The position numbers were made by a program, and so were the translations under genes. A stretch of DNA of 62,777 nt from Candidatus Scatonaster coprocaballi (GTDB lineage Bacteria > Bacillota > Clostridia > Saccharofermentanales > Saccharofermentanaceae): positions 1-62,777 of the forward strand of contig JAGHVD010000035.1 of assembly GCA_018064475.1 (NCBI GenBank), in the 5' to 3' direction. The stretch's first letter is position 1; every line of letters starts with the position of its first letter. Below the pieces are notes generated by a model. The model was not told the origin of the DNA, searched no databases, and saw only the letters and a program-made list of their open reading frames with translations. Below, in pieces: positions 23,842 to 32,772 of the stretch.

Positions 23842-25407
23842 ATGGCACAGATCAAAGTCAATCATTTAACTTTTGCATACGAGACGAGTTTCCACACTAT
23901 CTTCGAAGATGTGTCTTTCACCATCGACACGGCTTGGAAACTCGGATTTATCGGCCGCAACGGCAAGGGAAAGACCACGTTCCTGAACCTTCTTCTGGGG
24001 AAGTATGAGTATAGCGGGAGCATCAATATGGACTGGCCCTGCGATTACTTCCCGTATTTCACGCCGGAGGAGAAGATGGGGCTTACGGCGGATGAACTGA
24101 TGGAGGAGTGGAAGCCGAACGTGGAGAGCTGGCGCGTAATGTGCGAACTTCCGGAGCTTAACGCGGATCCGGAATTGCTCTATCGCCCGTTCCAGACACT
24201 TAGTTACGGTGAACGCACCAAAGTCATGTTGGCAGTGCTTTTCTCAGGGGAGAATGATTTCCTCCTCATCGACGAGCCGACGAATCATCTGGACCGCGAG
24301 GCGCGGGAGATTGTGAAGAAGTACTTGGCGTCGAAGAAGGGCTTCATCCTGGTGTCCCATGATCGTGATCTACTGGATGCCTGCGTCGACCACGTGCTGG
24401 TACTGAATCGCTCGACCATCGAGGTCCAGAGCGGGAATTTCAGCTCGTGGTGGGAGAATAAGAGCCGGGCGGATGCGTGTGCCCAGGCGGAGAATGAGAA
24501 GCATCTCAAGGAGATCGGGCACATGAAAGAGGCGATGCAGCAGAGTCAGCGCTGGGCCTCGAAGAATGAGAATACGAAGATCGGTTTCGATCCGGTAAAA
24601 GAACACGAACGCAGCATCTCGGCGCGGTCCTATATTGGTGCGAAGACGAAGAAGATGGAAGCACGTGTGAAGACGTACGAGCAGCGTATGCAGAGAAATA
24701 TCGAGCAGAAGGAAGGACTTCTGAATGACGTGGAACAGATCCGTGATCTGAAGCTCACACCGCTTACGCACTACAAGGAACGCTTGGTGGAAGCACGTGA
24801 CGTCGCGTTGAAATATGAAGGGGACGGCACGTCGAAGCTGGTGTTTGCTGGACTCAATATGGAGATTAAGCAGGGGGAACGGGTGTTCCTGCAAGGCACG
24901 AATGGATGCGGAAAATCGAGTTTGATTCAGGCCATCCTCAACGCGGCGGGCGCAGGTAATTCTTCTACGGAGGATGCACAGAACGAGAAGCGTGGCACTC
25001 ACATGGTTATAGAAGGGAAGCTGGAAGTGGCAAGTAACCTCGTGATCTCATACATCAATCAGGATACATCCCGACTTCATGGTGGACTTCGCATGCATGC
25101 TTTCGAACATCAGCTGGATTACAGCCTTTTCCTGGCTGTGCTGAAGCAATTGGATCTGGATAGCGTGCAGTTCGATAAACGAATCGAAGAATTCTCCGAA
25201 GGGCAGAAGAAGAAGGTCATGATTGCGACCAGTATTCTGACACCGGCGCATCTTTATATCTGGGACGAACCGTTGAACTATGTAGACGTCTTCTCGCGGA
25301 TGCAGCTGGAGAAGTTGATCTCGGAATATGCGCCCACCATGTTGATCGTCGAGCACGATGTCCGCTTCCGAGAGAAGATGGCAACCAAGGTCATAGATAT
25401 GCTATAA
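23842..25407 (+). CDS. ABC-F family ATPase, Lsa-type ribosome-protection-like protein
   Basis: The protein has 521 residues. Two nucleotide-binding domains in one chain have no membrane segments: IGRNGKGKTTFLNLL and LSYGERTKVMLA in the first, LQGTNGCGKSSLIQAI and FSEGQKKKVMIATSI in the second, with Walker B regions LLIDEPTNHLD and IWDEPLNYVD. The LNYVD variant and KKK after the second signature resemble Lsa/Vga-type ABC-F proteins that dislodge lincosamide, streptogramin A or pleuromutilin antibiotics from the ribosome. The interdomain linker is a long charged helix pair (about 195-300). The attenuator upstream supports a drug-inducible role, but the resistance spectrum cannot be read. Confidence 0.85.
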   Translation: MAQIKVNHLTFAYETSFHTIFEDVSFTIDTAWKLGFIGRNGKGKTTFLNLLLGKYEYSGSINMDWPCDYFPYFTPEEKMGLTADELMEEWKPNVESWRVMCELPELNADPELLYRPFQTLSYGERTKVMLAVLFSGENDFLLIDEPTNHLDREAREIVKKYLASKKGFILVSHDRDLLDACVDHVLVLNRSTIEVQSGNFSSWWENKSRADACAQAENEKHLKEIGHMKEAMQQSQRWASKNENTKIGFDPVKEHERSISARSYIGAKTKKMEARVKTYEQRMQRNIEQKEGLLNDVEQIRDLKLTPLTHYKERLVEARDVALKYEGDGTSKLVFAGLNMEIKQGERVFLQGTNGCGKSSLIQAILNAAGAGNSSTEDAQNEKRGTHMVIEGKLEVASNLVISYINQDTSRLHGGLRMHAFEHQLDYSLFLAVLKQLDLDSVQFDKRIEEFSEGQKKKVMIATSILTPAHLYIWDEPLNYVDVFSRMQLEKLISEYAPTMLIVEHDVRFREKMATKVIDML

Positions 25408-25408
25408 T
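25403..25408 (+). promoter_or_regulatory. Extended -10 promoter of metF inside the ABC-F stop
   Basis: TATAAT preceded by TGC forms an extended -10 element; the ABC-F stop codon TAA is part of it. No good -35 is visible. It lies about 34 bases before metF. Confidence 0.45.
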
Positions 25409-25441
25409 GTGCTGAAACACCGCACAGAGGAGATTTCAATC

Positions 25442-26335
25442 ATGAAGATCATTGATATCCTGAATCAGAAGAATATGTCACTGTCTTTCGAAGTATTTCC
25501 ACCGAAGAAAGAAGCTAGTTTCGAGAGCGTCAAGGCAGCAACCGAGCGAATTGCTGAGAGCAAGCCGGCCTTCATGAGCGTTACCTATGGCGCAGGCGGT
25601 GGAACGAGCCGTTATACGCTGGACATCGCGAAGACGATTGAGGAGAAGCATGGGGTGCCGACATTGGCGCACTTGACCTGTGTCTCCAGTTCTCGCGAGA
25701 TGATCCACGATAAGATTGAAGAGATTCATAGCATGGGCATCGAGAACATTATGGCCTTGCGTGGCGATTTGACGCCGGAGATGGAGAATACGGATCGTTC
25801 GAAATGGGATTATCGTCATGCAGTGGAGTTGATCCGAGAGATCAAAGAAAGCGGCTACGATTTCTGTATCGGCGGTGCTTGCTATCCGGAGATCCATCCT
25901 GAAAGCACGAATCAGCGTGAAGACATTCTTCACTTGAAAGAGAAAGTAGATGCCGGCGCAGATTTCCTTGTTACGCAGATGGTTTTCGATAATAACCTCT
26001 TCTATAACTTCATGTATAAGATCCGTGAGGCCGGCATTACGGTGCCGATCATTCCGGGTATCATGCCAATCACAAATGCAATTCAGGTCGAGAAGGCCAT
26101 CAAGCTCAGTGGTTCCTTCATGCCACAGCGATTTAAGGCGCTGGTCGACTACTTCGGACAAGATTCAGAGTCCATGAAGCAGGCCGGTATTGCGTATGCG
26201 ACCGATCAAATCATCGATCTCTATGCGAACGGCATTACCAATGTACATGTCTACTCAATGAATAAGCCGGATGTGGCCGAGGCCATCATGAACAACCTCT
26301 CCAACATTCTCTGGAAGGACTACGGCGTAAAGTGA
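25442..26335 (+). CDS. metF: 5,10-methylenetetrahydrofolate reductase MetF
   Basis: This 297-residue protein reduces methylene-THF to methyl-THF, the methyl donor for MetH. It is a TIM barrel with FEVFPPKKEASFESV, VTYGAGGGTSRYTLD and HLTCVSSSREMI, the conserved flavin- and folate-contacting loops. ENIMALRGDLTPEM and IPGIMPITNAIQVEKAIKLS are also family landmarks. The length equals bacterial MetF. The SD AGAGGAGA precedes the ATG at 25442. It is first of a methionine operon with the reactivation protein and metH. Confidence 0.93.
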   Translation: MKIIDILNQKNMSLSFEVFPPKKEASFESVKAATERIAESKPAFMSVTYGAGGGTSRYTLDIAKTIEEKHGVPTLAHLTCVSSSREMIHDKIEEIHSMGIENIMALRGDLTPEMENTDRSKWDYRHAVELIREIKESGYDFCIGGACYPEIHPESTNQREDILHLKEKVDAGADFLVTQMVFDNNLFYNFMYKIREAGITVPIIPGIMPITNAIQVEKAIKLSGSFMPQRFKALVDYFGQDSESMKQAGIAYATDQIIDLYANGITNVHVYSMNKPDVAEAIMNNLSNILWKDYGVK

Positions 26336-26344
26336 GGATGACCG

Positions 26345-27037
26345 ATGGATCCTCGCGACGTGATAGCTGAAGCACTGAAGGAAGATACACGGACGATTCC
26401 GCAGTATCTCGAGTTTGAGGCACCTGCTCTCAATGAGAGGGAATGGCTTCGCTATGCTGGGGTTCCGTTCTACGATCAAGATTCAGTCCGAGCCACGCCG
26501 GAGATGACGGCATTGATGAACCAGGCACGCCAGCTTCTTGCGGGCCAGTGTGCCTATCGCGTGAGCTTCCTGGTTGCACCGATTACCCGTGATGAAGAAG
26601 GCTACCCAATCCTTCCTTTTGCCCAGCATTCGGAGAAACTCCGCGCTAACTTAGAAGGCTGTGACAAAGTCGTACTTTTTGCCGCGACCATTGGCACCGG
26701 CATCGATCGATTGATCCAGCGATATGAGAGGGTGAAGCCACAGTTGGCATTGATGCTTCAGGGACTGGGCGCGGAACGCGTGGAATCTCTGTGCGATGCT
26801 TTCAACCAAGCGGTGAGTCAAGCAGCTTCCTTGCGAAGTGGTGAGGTTTCCGCACTTGAGGCGCCGTCAATGACCCACCGAAGATTTTCCCCAGGATATG
26901 GCGATCTTCCCATCAGCGTGCAGAAGGAATTCCTCGCATGCCTGGATGCTGAACGACGTCTGGGCATCACGCTCAACGATTCATTCTTAATGTCCCCAAG
27001 CAAAAGCGTCACCGCAATCATTGGCATTTGCGGGTGA
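26345..27037 (+). CDS. Stand-alone methionine synthase reactivation-domain protein
   Basis: This 230-residue protein matches the C-terminal activation domain of B12-dependent methionine synthase made as a separate polypeptide. Conserved pieces are LRYAGVPFYDQDS, FAATIGTGIDRLIQRYE, LQGLGAERVESLCD, RFSPGYGDLPISVQ (the SAM-binding signature) and SFLMSPSKSVTAIIGI. It would use SAM to remethylate oxidised cobalamin on MetH. It begins 9 bases after metF and precedes metH, whose product lacks this domain. Confidence 0.88.
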   Translation: MDPRDVIAEALKEDTRTIPQYLEFEAPALNEREWLRYAGVPFYDQDSVRATPEMTALMNQARQLLAGQCAYRVSFLVAPITRDEEGYPILPFAQHSEKLRANLEGCDKVVLFAATIGTGIDRLIQRYERVKPQLALMLQGLGAERVESLCDAFNQAVSQAASLRSGEVSALEAPSMTHRRFSPGYGDLPISVQKEFLACLDAERRLGITLNDSFLMSPSKSVTAIIGICG

Positions 27038-27045
27038 TTTTGTGG

Positions 27046-27051
27046 TACAAT
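27046..27051 (+). promoter_or_regulatory. Possible promoter of metH
   Basis: TACAAT with a TGG extension lies 34 bases before metH. A TTGGCA -35 at 27021 has a long 19-base spacer. It overlaps the end of the preceding gene; metH may also be read through from metF. Confidence 0.4.
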
Positions 27052-27084
27052 CCTCGAAGAGACTGTCGTTAAAGGGGACTTGCT

Positions 27085-29529
27085 ATGCGTATTCTGGATT
27101 ACATGAAAGATCATTTCCTATTTCTTGATGGTGGAATGGGTACGTTGCTACAGGCAGCGGGACTTCAGCCCGGTGAACTTCCGGAGCGCTGGAATGTCTC
27201 TCATCCGGAGGAGATCATCAAGATCCAGCAGTCCTACTTCGACGCGGGCAGCAATCTGGTACTGAGTAACACATTCGGTGCCAACGGCCTAAAATTCAAC
27301 GACGAGGAACTCGAGGCAGTCATCTTCGCTGCGGTTCGAAATGCCCGTGAAGCGGCTTCGCGAAGCTCGGGTGCCCAGGAGAAATTTGTTGCCTTGGATA
27401 TCGGTCCGCTGGGCAAACTTCTGAAGCCTTACGGCGATTATGAATTTGAAGATGCGGTCGCGATGTATAGCAAATCGGTCCGTCTCGGTGTTCAAGCCGG
27501 TGTGGACGTGATCTTCATCGAGACCATGAACGATAGTTACGATACGAAGGCCGCACTTCTGGCGGCCAAAGAAAATAGTGATCTTCCGGTCTTTGTCTCC
27601 AACGCATATGGCAGTGATGGCAAGCTCATGACCGGTGCGTCCCCGGCTGCTATGGTGGCGATGCTGGAAGGTATGCACGCCGATGCCATCGGTGCCAATT
27701 GTTCGCTGGGACCGGACCAGCTGACGGGTGTCATGGAAGAGTATCTCCGATATGCCTCAGTGCCGGTCTTGCTGAAGCCGAATGCAGGACTTCCCAGAAG
27801 TGAGAATGGAAAGACCGTCTTCGATGTGACGCCGAGTGCTTTTGCCGAATCTGTGGGAAAATTACTCGAACAGGGCATCCGGATCGCGGGTGGTTGTTGT
27901 GGTACAACGCCGGATTACATCCGTGCCGTGGTCGAGAAAGCATGTAGCATCCAGCCGGTTCCGACTGAGGCCAAGGAGATTTCCCTCGTGTCCTCTTATA
28001 CGAATGCGGTGCAGTTCGGCGAGGAACCGATCCTCATCGGCGAACGTATCAATCCGACAGGCAAGAAGCGTTTCCAGCAGGCATTGCGGGAGAACGATAT
28101 CGATTATATTCTCAACGAAGCCTTGAAACAGCAGGATGCAGGCGTTCATGTGCTGGACGTGAATGTTGGTCTTCCAGAGATTGATGAACCGGCATTCCTG
28201 CTCCATGCGGTACGCGAGATTCAGGCTGTGTCCGATCTCCCGCTGCAACTTGATACCACAGATCCGGTGGCGATGGAAGCCGGACTTCGCGCCTATAACG
28301 GTAAGGCGATGGTCAATTCCGTCAATGGTAAAGAAGAAGTGATGAATGCGGTGTTCCCGCTGGTGAAGAAGTACGGCGGCCTGGTCGTAGCCCTGACGCT
28401 TGACGAGGACGGAATTCCGGAGACTGCCGATGCGCGTGTCGCGATCGCGGAGAAGATCATCCGCCGCGCGGCTGAATTTGGCATCGAGAAGAAAGACCTG
28501 ATCTTCGACCCGTTGGCGATGACGATTTCCGCAGATACCGGTGCCGCGATGGCCACCATGGAGTCTGTGCGTCGAATTCACAATGAACTGGGCGCCAACA
28601 CCTCTCTGGGTGTGTCGAATGTATCCTTCGGACTACCGAATCGAAACATTATTACCTCGACATTCTTTGCATTGTGCCTGCAGGAAGGTTTATCAGCTGC
28701 CATTATGAATCCATATGCGCAGGAAATGATGAATGTTTATCACGCGTTCCGCGCACTGCATAACATGGATGAGAATTGTATGGGCTATATCGAATATGCC
28801 CAGAATCTGCCGACACCCGCAACGCCGAGTACTACTGCTGCGGCGCCCACACCTGTGGCTTCAACGAGCGAAGCAGGTCATGCACCGGCCTCTGAATTAC
28901 AGACTGCTATTGTTCGCGGCCTCAAGGAGAAGACCGGCATTTTGACCCATGCGATGCTTGCGGAGAAGAAACCACTGGAGATCATTCAGTCCGAAGTGAT
29001 TCCGGCGCTCAATATTGTAGGCGCAGACTTCGAGAAGAAGAAAGTATATCTTCCTCAGCTTCTCATGGCAGCGGAAGCGGCCAAGAGTGCTTTTGAAGAA
29101 GTGAAGTTGGCCATGGCTGCTTCTTCGGATGAAGAGACCGCGAATACTACGCGATGTGCGTTCGTTCTGGCTACGGTTCATGGAGACATCCACGATATCG
29201 GTAAGAATATCGTGAAGTTGATCTTGGAGAACTACGGATTTGCGGTCAGTGACTTGGGTAAAGACGTGCCGGCCCAGAAGATCGTAGAAGAGACGATCCG
29301 CCTTCACGCGCCAATCGTAGGTCTCTCTGCGCTGATGACCACAACCGTCCCTGCGATGGAAGAGACCATCAAGCTTCTTCGTGAACAGGCGCCATGGACG
29401 AAAGTTTGCGTTGGCGGCGCGGTATTGACGCAGGAGTACTCCGATGCCATCGGTGCGGACAAGTACTGTAAAGATGCCATGGAGACTGTACGATATGCGG
29501 AAGAGGTCGATCAGCTTCAGAATAAGTGA
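27085..29529 (+). CDS. metH: Cobalamin-dependent methionine synthase MetH (without reactivation domain)
   Basis: The protein has 814 residues. The N-terminal homocysteine/zinc barrel is marked by FLDGGMGTLLQAAGL, ETMNDSYDTKAALLA and zinc ligands in GGCCGTTPDYI near residue 270. The pterin-binding barrel (PILIGERINPTGKKRF, VHVLDVNVGLP) follows. A Pro/Ala/Thr linker (TPATPSTTAAAPTPV) leads to the B12 cap and Rossmann domain with the cobalt ligand in GDIHDIGKNIVKL near 701. Typical full MetH has about 1200 residues; here the SAM-activation module is absent and is supplied by the gene upstream. Confidence 0.94.
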   Translation: MRILDYMKDHFLFLDGGMGTLLQAAGLQPGELPERWNVSHPEEIIKIQQSYFDAGSNLVLSNTFGANGLKFNDEELEAVIFAAVRNAREAASRSSGAQEKFVALDIGPLGKLLKPYGDYEFEDAVAMYSKSVRLGVQAGVDVIFIETMNDSYDTKAALLAAKENSDLPVFVSNAYGSDGKLMTGASPAAMVAMLEGMHADAIGANCSLGPDQLTGVMEEYLRYASVPVLLKPNAGLPRSENGKTVFDVTPSAFAESVGKLLEQGIRIAGGCCGTTPDYIRAVVEKACSIQPVPTEAKEISLVSSYTNAVQFGEEPILIGERINPTGKKRFQQALRENDIDYILNEALKQQDAGVHVLDVNVGLPEIDEPAFLLHAVREIQAVSDLPLQLDTTDPVAMEAGLRAYNGKAMVNSVNGKEEVMNAVFPLVKKYGGLVVALTLDEDGIPETADARVAIAEKIIRRAAEFGIEKKDLIFDPLAMTISADTGAAMATMESVRRIHNELGANTSLGVSNVSFGLPNRNIITSTFFALCLQEGLSAAIMNPYAQEMMNVYHAFRALHNMDENCMGYIEYAQNLPTPATPSTTAAAPTPVASTSEAGHAPASELQTAIVRGLKEKTGILTHAMLAEKKPLEIIQSEVIPALNIVGADFEKKKVYLPQLLMAAEAAKSAFEEVKLAMAASSDEETANTTRCAFVLATVHGDIHDIGKNIVKLILENYGFAVSDLGKDVPAQKIVEETIRLHAPIVGLSALMTTTVPAMEETIKLLREQAPWTKVCVGGAVLTQEYSDAIGADKYCKDAMETVRYAEEVDQLQNK

Positions 29530-29566
29530 ACCTGCTGGTCGTGAAGAATTGTCGACGTGAACGGGC

Positions 29567-29593
29567 ATTTTCCAATGGAAAATTTGCTATAAT
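29567..29593 (+). promoter_or_regulatory. Operator-like palindrome and -10 before the GH5 gene
   Basis: ATTTTCCAATGGAAAAT (29567-29583) is a 17-base palindrome with a one-base mismatch at the centre. TATAAT follows at 29588-29593, with the start codon 33 bases later. The palindrome takes the place of the -35 region, as an operator would. No regulator gene is adjacent. Confidence 0.5.
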
Positions 29594-29625
29594 AAGTGCA
29601 ATGTGTAAGTGAAGGAGAGGGGTCT

Positions 29626-30654
29626 ATGAAAGTTTGGGAAGGATATCAGAAGGGCGTCAATCTAGGCGGATGGCTGTCCCAGTGCGACGATACTGAAGAG
29701 ACATACAGTTCTTTCGTTCAGGAAGAAGATATCAGAACGATTAAGGAATGGGGCATGGATCATGTCCGCGTACCCTTCGATTATGAATTGATTGAAGAGA
29801 AAGATGGCACACCGGTCGAACGTGGCTACGAACATATTCAAGACGCCATTGACTGGTGCGGCAAGTACGGCCTCAACATGGTACTGGATCTCCACAAGAC
29901 AATGGGCTATTCCTTCGATGAAGGGGAGAAAGAAGTAGGCTTCTTCGATAGCGAAGCACTTCAGGAACGTTTCTACAAACTTTGGGAGAATGTGGCGGCA
30001 CGCTTTGGGAAATACGAAGACCGAGTAGCCTTCGAACTGCTCAATGAGGTGACTGATCAGGCATTCTGTGACCGCTGGAATCGAATCTCCTATGAGTGTA
30101 TCCGTCGAATTCGCAACATTGCACCGACCATCAAGATCCTTGTCGGTGGCTACTGGAACAACAGTGTCGATTCGGTCAAAGATCTTGCAATGCCTTATGA
30201 TGAGAACATCATCTACAATTTCCACTGCTACGAGCCACTGATCTTTACCCACCAAGGTGCCCCATGGGTCTCTTCGATGGACACATCTTTCCGAATCAGT
30301 ATAGATGCGCCATATAAGGAGATGAATGAAGCAAGTGCCAAGTATCTTCAGCAGGTAACCACTGGCTTTTCAGGGTTTTCGGAGGATGAGACGCTGACTT
30401 CGAAATACTTCGAGAAGATCTTTGCCGAGGCGATGGCGGTTGCGGAAGAACGAGGTGTTGCGCTATACTGCGGTGAATACGGTGTGATTGATCGAGTCGC
30501 ACCAGAAGATGCAGTAAAGTGGTATGCCAAGATCAACGAAGTCTTCAGCAAATACGGCATCGGACGTTCTGCTTGGAGTTACAAGAAGATGGATTTCGGA
30601 ATTTCTGATGCTCGCATGGATGCCGTGCGCGAAGAATTATTAAGATACTTATGA
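29626..30654 (+). CDS. GH5 glycoside hydrolase, intracellular beta-glucanase/glucosidase-like
   Basis: The protein has 342 residues. The GH5 barrel starts with GVNLGGWLSQCDD, then WGMDHVRVPFDYELI. The acid/base Glu is in VAFELLNEVTD and the nucleophile Glu in LYCGEYGVID. FHCYEPLIFTHQG is the usual His/Tyr substrate loop. There is no signal peptide or carbohydrate-binding module, so it should act inside the cell on imported oligosaccharides. Exact linkage specificity is not readable. SD AAGGAGAGG precedes the ATG at 29626. Confidence 0.88.
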   Translation: MKVWEGYQKGVNLGGWLSQCDDTEETYSSFVQEEDIRTIKEWGMDHVRVPFDYELIEEKDGTPVERGYEHIQDAIDWCGKYGLNMVLDLHKTMGYSFDEGEKEVGFFDSEALQERFYKLWENVAARFGKYEDRVAFELLNEVTDQAFCDRWNRISYECIRRIRNIAPTIKILVGGYWNNSVDSVKDLAMPYDENIIYNFHCYEPLIFTHQGAPWVSSMDTSFRISIDAPYKEMNEASAKYLQQVTTGFSGFSEDETLTSKYFEKIFAEAMAVAEERGVALYCGEYGVIDRVAPEDAVKWYAKINEVFSKYGIGRSAWSYKKMDFGISDARMDAVREELLRYL

Positions 30655-30675
30655 TCCGTGAGGGAGGAATCACAC

Positions 30676-30798
30676 ATGGCAGGAAGAGGGAGTAAATCCA
30701 AATACAATACAGCAGCAAGAGTAGTGGCATTACTCATCGCAATAATGATGATGTCATCGATCTTTGTGCTGATTGCCATCGCCATTCACATGGTGTAA
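30676..30798 (+). CDS. 40-residue single-pass membrane peptide (DUF4044-like)
   Basis: GGGAGGAAT precedes the ATG at 30676. The product has a basic head (MAGRGSKSKYNTAARV) and one hydrophobic helix (VALLIAIMMMSSIFVLIAIA) and ends IHMV. The size and architecture resemble the tiny DUF4044 membrane proteins of Firmicutes. It follows the GH5 gene by 22 bases and may be co-transcribed. Confidence 0.6.
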   Translation: MAGRGSKSKYNTAARVVALLIAIMMMSSIFVLIAIAIHMV

Positions 30799-30812
30799 GG
30801 AAATCTCCACCT

Positions 30813-32552
30813 TTATGAAGGAATATCCTGAATATATTCCAGTCCATCTTTATGGAAGGTGTAATCATATTCTTGTAGTTTCTCACTGACAAAAGCATGA
30901 TAGTTATCCATTCGGATGAAGCTGTTCACACGATCGTACCACTCCGGATTCGGGGAGGCCTCCACATAGAACAGAATCAGAATCTGCGTATCGCCTTCAA
31001 ACATGATCTTATCGCCGGCCTGACGGGAAGGATCGAAGATCCAGTCATCGACTTCCTGAGTATGGTTGCCGGGATAGATGGTCGTCTTCTGTTCTGCACG
31101 CATGGAACCATCCAGCAGCTGATCCGCATAGGTTGTCTCCAGTGTGAGTACGCTGGCTTCATCCGTAATACTATCGAAGATAGTTTGCGAGGTTGGGATG
31201 ATCTCACTGGCAGGGATTCCCGGTATACCGTTCTCCGTATCTTCCAGATTGATGGTGAAGAAGCGCACATTACGAAGTGGCTCTTCCTGACGGACACGGT
31301 CTACGAAACAGAAGATAATCGGGAATCCATATTCATCCTGAAAAATCACTGTATCACCGGATTTGCGTTCGATATCGAACAGCCACGTTCTCCATTCACC
31401 GGCGTCAAGCTCTGAATAGCGGACATTCTTATGGAGTGTAGAGTCCGGTGTCAATAACTTCTGCTGCATCTCACCGGAGAAGTATTTGGCCGCAACAGCT
31501 TGGAACTGAGACTGGTCGTGGTTCATCTCTTCAACGATTTTCTGCGCATTAATATTGGCGGTTTTTACATAGCTTTCTTCACGTGCTTCGAAGGTGATTC
31601 GGATAGCACGGTAAGAAACCAGATCATAGGAATTGCGAGAATCCTGATAAGCTTTCTCAGCCTGTTCTTTCGTAGCCTTCAATTCTTCCAACTTCTGGTT
31701 GGCGGCATATTCTTGGGTGAAATATACTTTCGGCAGAACATCCATGATCAGTTGCTTGTCAACATATGGTCCGAAAGTGCCCTTGATGTAAGTGTTAAGA
31801 TCCACATCGATGGCATCGGCCTTGGTCTTCAACCAGTCAATATAGGCTTCTGCGCGTTTCTTGTGATCGTCCGTTATCGAATACCCGTGCGCGACGGCAT
31901 CGTCGTAAAGCATATAAGTTGTCTGAATCTCCTTGGCGGTTACATCAAGGAAGTATTCACGATAAGTGGCAAAACCATTCTCGCCGGGAGAAGCCAGCAT
32001 ATCCGCAGTGTTCTCCTTGAAAATATCCACACCATTTTCCAACAACACATAATGGTACATGAAACTGAATTCAGCATTGGAGACATCGTGGTTGCCGACG
32101 GTGAGTGGGCTGGTCATGCGCTCGTTCAGATTACCAAGCGTGATGACAGACAACACAAGGACGAGCACCGCAGCGACGATCGTCACGATTAAGATGGTCT
32201 TTGGCTTGCGGTTGTATTTCAGTCCTTCTCCGACCGGCTCTGCATCTGCGGGACGGGTGGAGTGTTCGATGAATATAGGTGCATCCGGGTCGTTCTCGGC
32301 CGGTACTTCAGTAATCTCATGCGTGCCTAACTGCATTGGAATCGGTTCATCGTTCTCCCAAGCGGCAGTGGATGCCTCTTCACTCAAGACATCGGAAATC
32401 TCAGCGCTGGATATTTCCGAGACGGCATCTTCCGCGCTTTCCATATCATCTTGCATATCCGGGTCAGACAGAATCTCTGATTGGTTCAGGATTTCCGGCT
32501 CAGTAGCATTCATATCCGCTGAATCTAAGTTTTCTTGCTTGTTTTTCTTCAT
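30813..32552 (-). CDS. Membrane-anchored SurA/PrsA-like foldase with degenerate PPIase repeats
   Basis: The protein has 579 residues. The first 115 are cytoplasmic, acidic and Ser/Glu-rich. One helix (PKTILIVTIVAAVLVLVLSV) follows, and the rest is extracellular. There, a SurA-N-like helical part (residues about 155-300) leads to two related segments with the parvulin-type ending: EWRTWLFDIERKSGDTVIFQ and DDWIFDPSRQAGDKIMFEGD. These suggest two diverged peptidyl-prolyl isomerase or chaperone domains. The long acidic cytoplasmic head is unusual for PrsA, which is a lipoprotein. It converges on the small membrane peptide gene. Confidence 0.65.
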   Translation of the reverse strand: MKKNKQENLDSADMNATEPEILNQSEILSDPDMQDDMESAEDAVSEISSAEISDVLSEEASTAAWENDEPIPMQLGTHEITEVPAENDPDAPIFIEHSTRPADAEPVGEGLKYNRKPKTILIVTIVAAVLVLVLSVITLGNLNERMTSPLTVGNHDVSNAEFSFMYHYVLLENGVDIFKENTADMLASPGENGFATYREYFLDVTAKEIQTTYMLYDDAVAHGYSITDDHKKRAEAYIDWLKTKADAIDVDLNTYIKGTFGPYVDKQLIMDVLPKVYFTQEYAANQKLEELKATKEQAEKAYQDSRNSYDLVSYRAIRITFEAREESYVKTANINAQKIVEEMNHDQSQFQAVAAKYFSGEMQQKLLTPDSTLHKNVRYSELDAGEWRTWLFDIERKSGDTVIFQDEYGFPIIFCFVDRVRQEEPLRNVRFFTINLEDTENGIPGIPASEIIPTSQTIFDSITDEASVLTLETTYADQLLDGSMRAEQKTTIYPGNHTQEVDDWIFDPSRQAGDKIMFEGDTQILILFYVEASPNPEWYDRVNSFIRMDNYHAFVSEKLQEYDYTFHKDGLEYIQDIPS

Positions 32553-32772
32553 GCGTCCTATACCATTTTTGCACAAAATACTACATATATTCACATCTAC
32601 TCTAACATAAAACGTGCATAAAATACATTTCCATAAGGTTACAAGACATGCGCCTGTCTATATGGTAAAATGTTCCATGCGGATTATATAGTACCTATAT
32701 ATAAATCGAAATTCGACACACACGGTCGGACTTCGCTTGATCCACGATCTTTATTGTTTTAGAGGATTGAAC

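Noticed and set aside
31500-32192. 230-codon plus-strand frame opposite the foldase gene
   Set aside because: It is antisense to a well-supported gene, with no SD and no recognisable domain.
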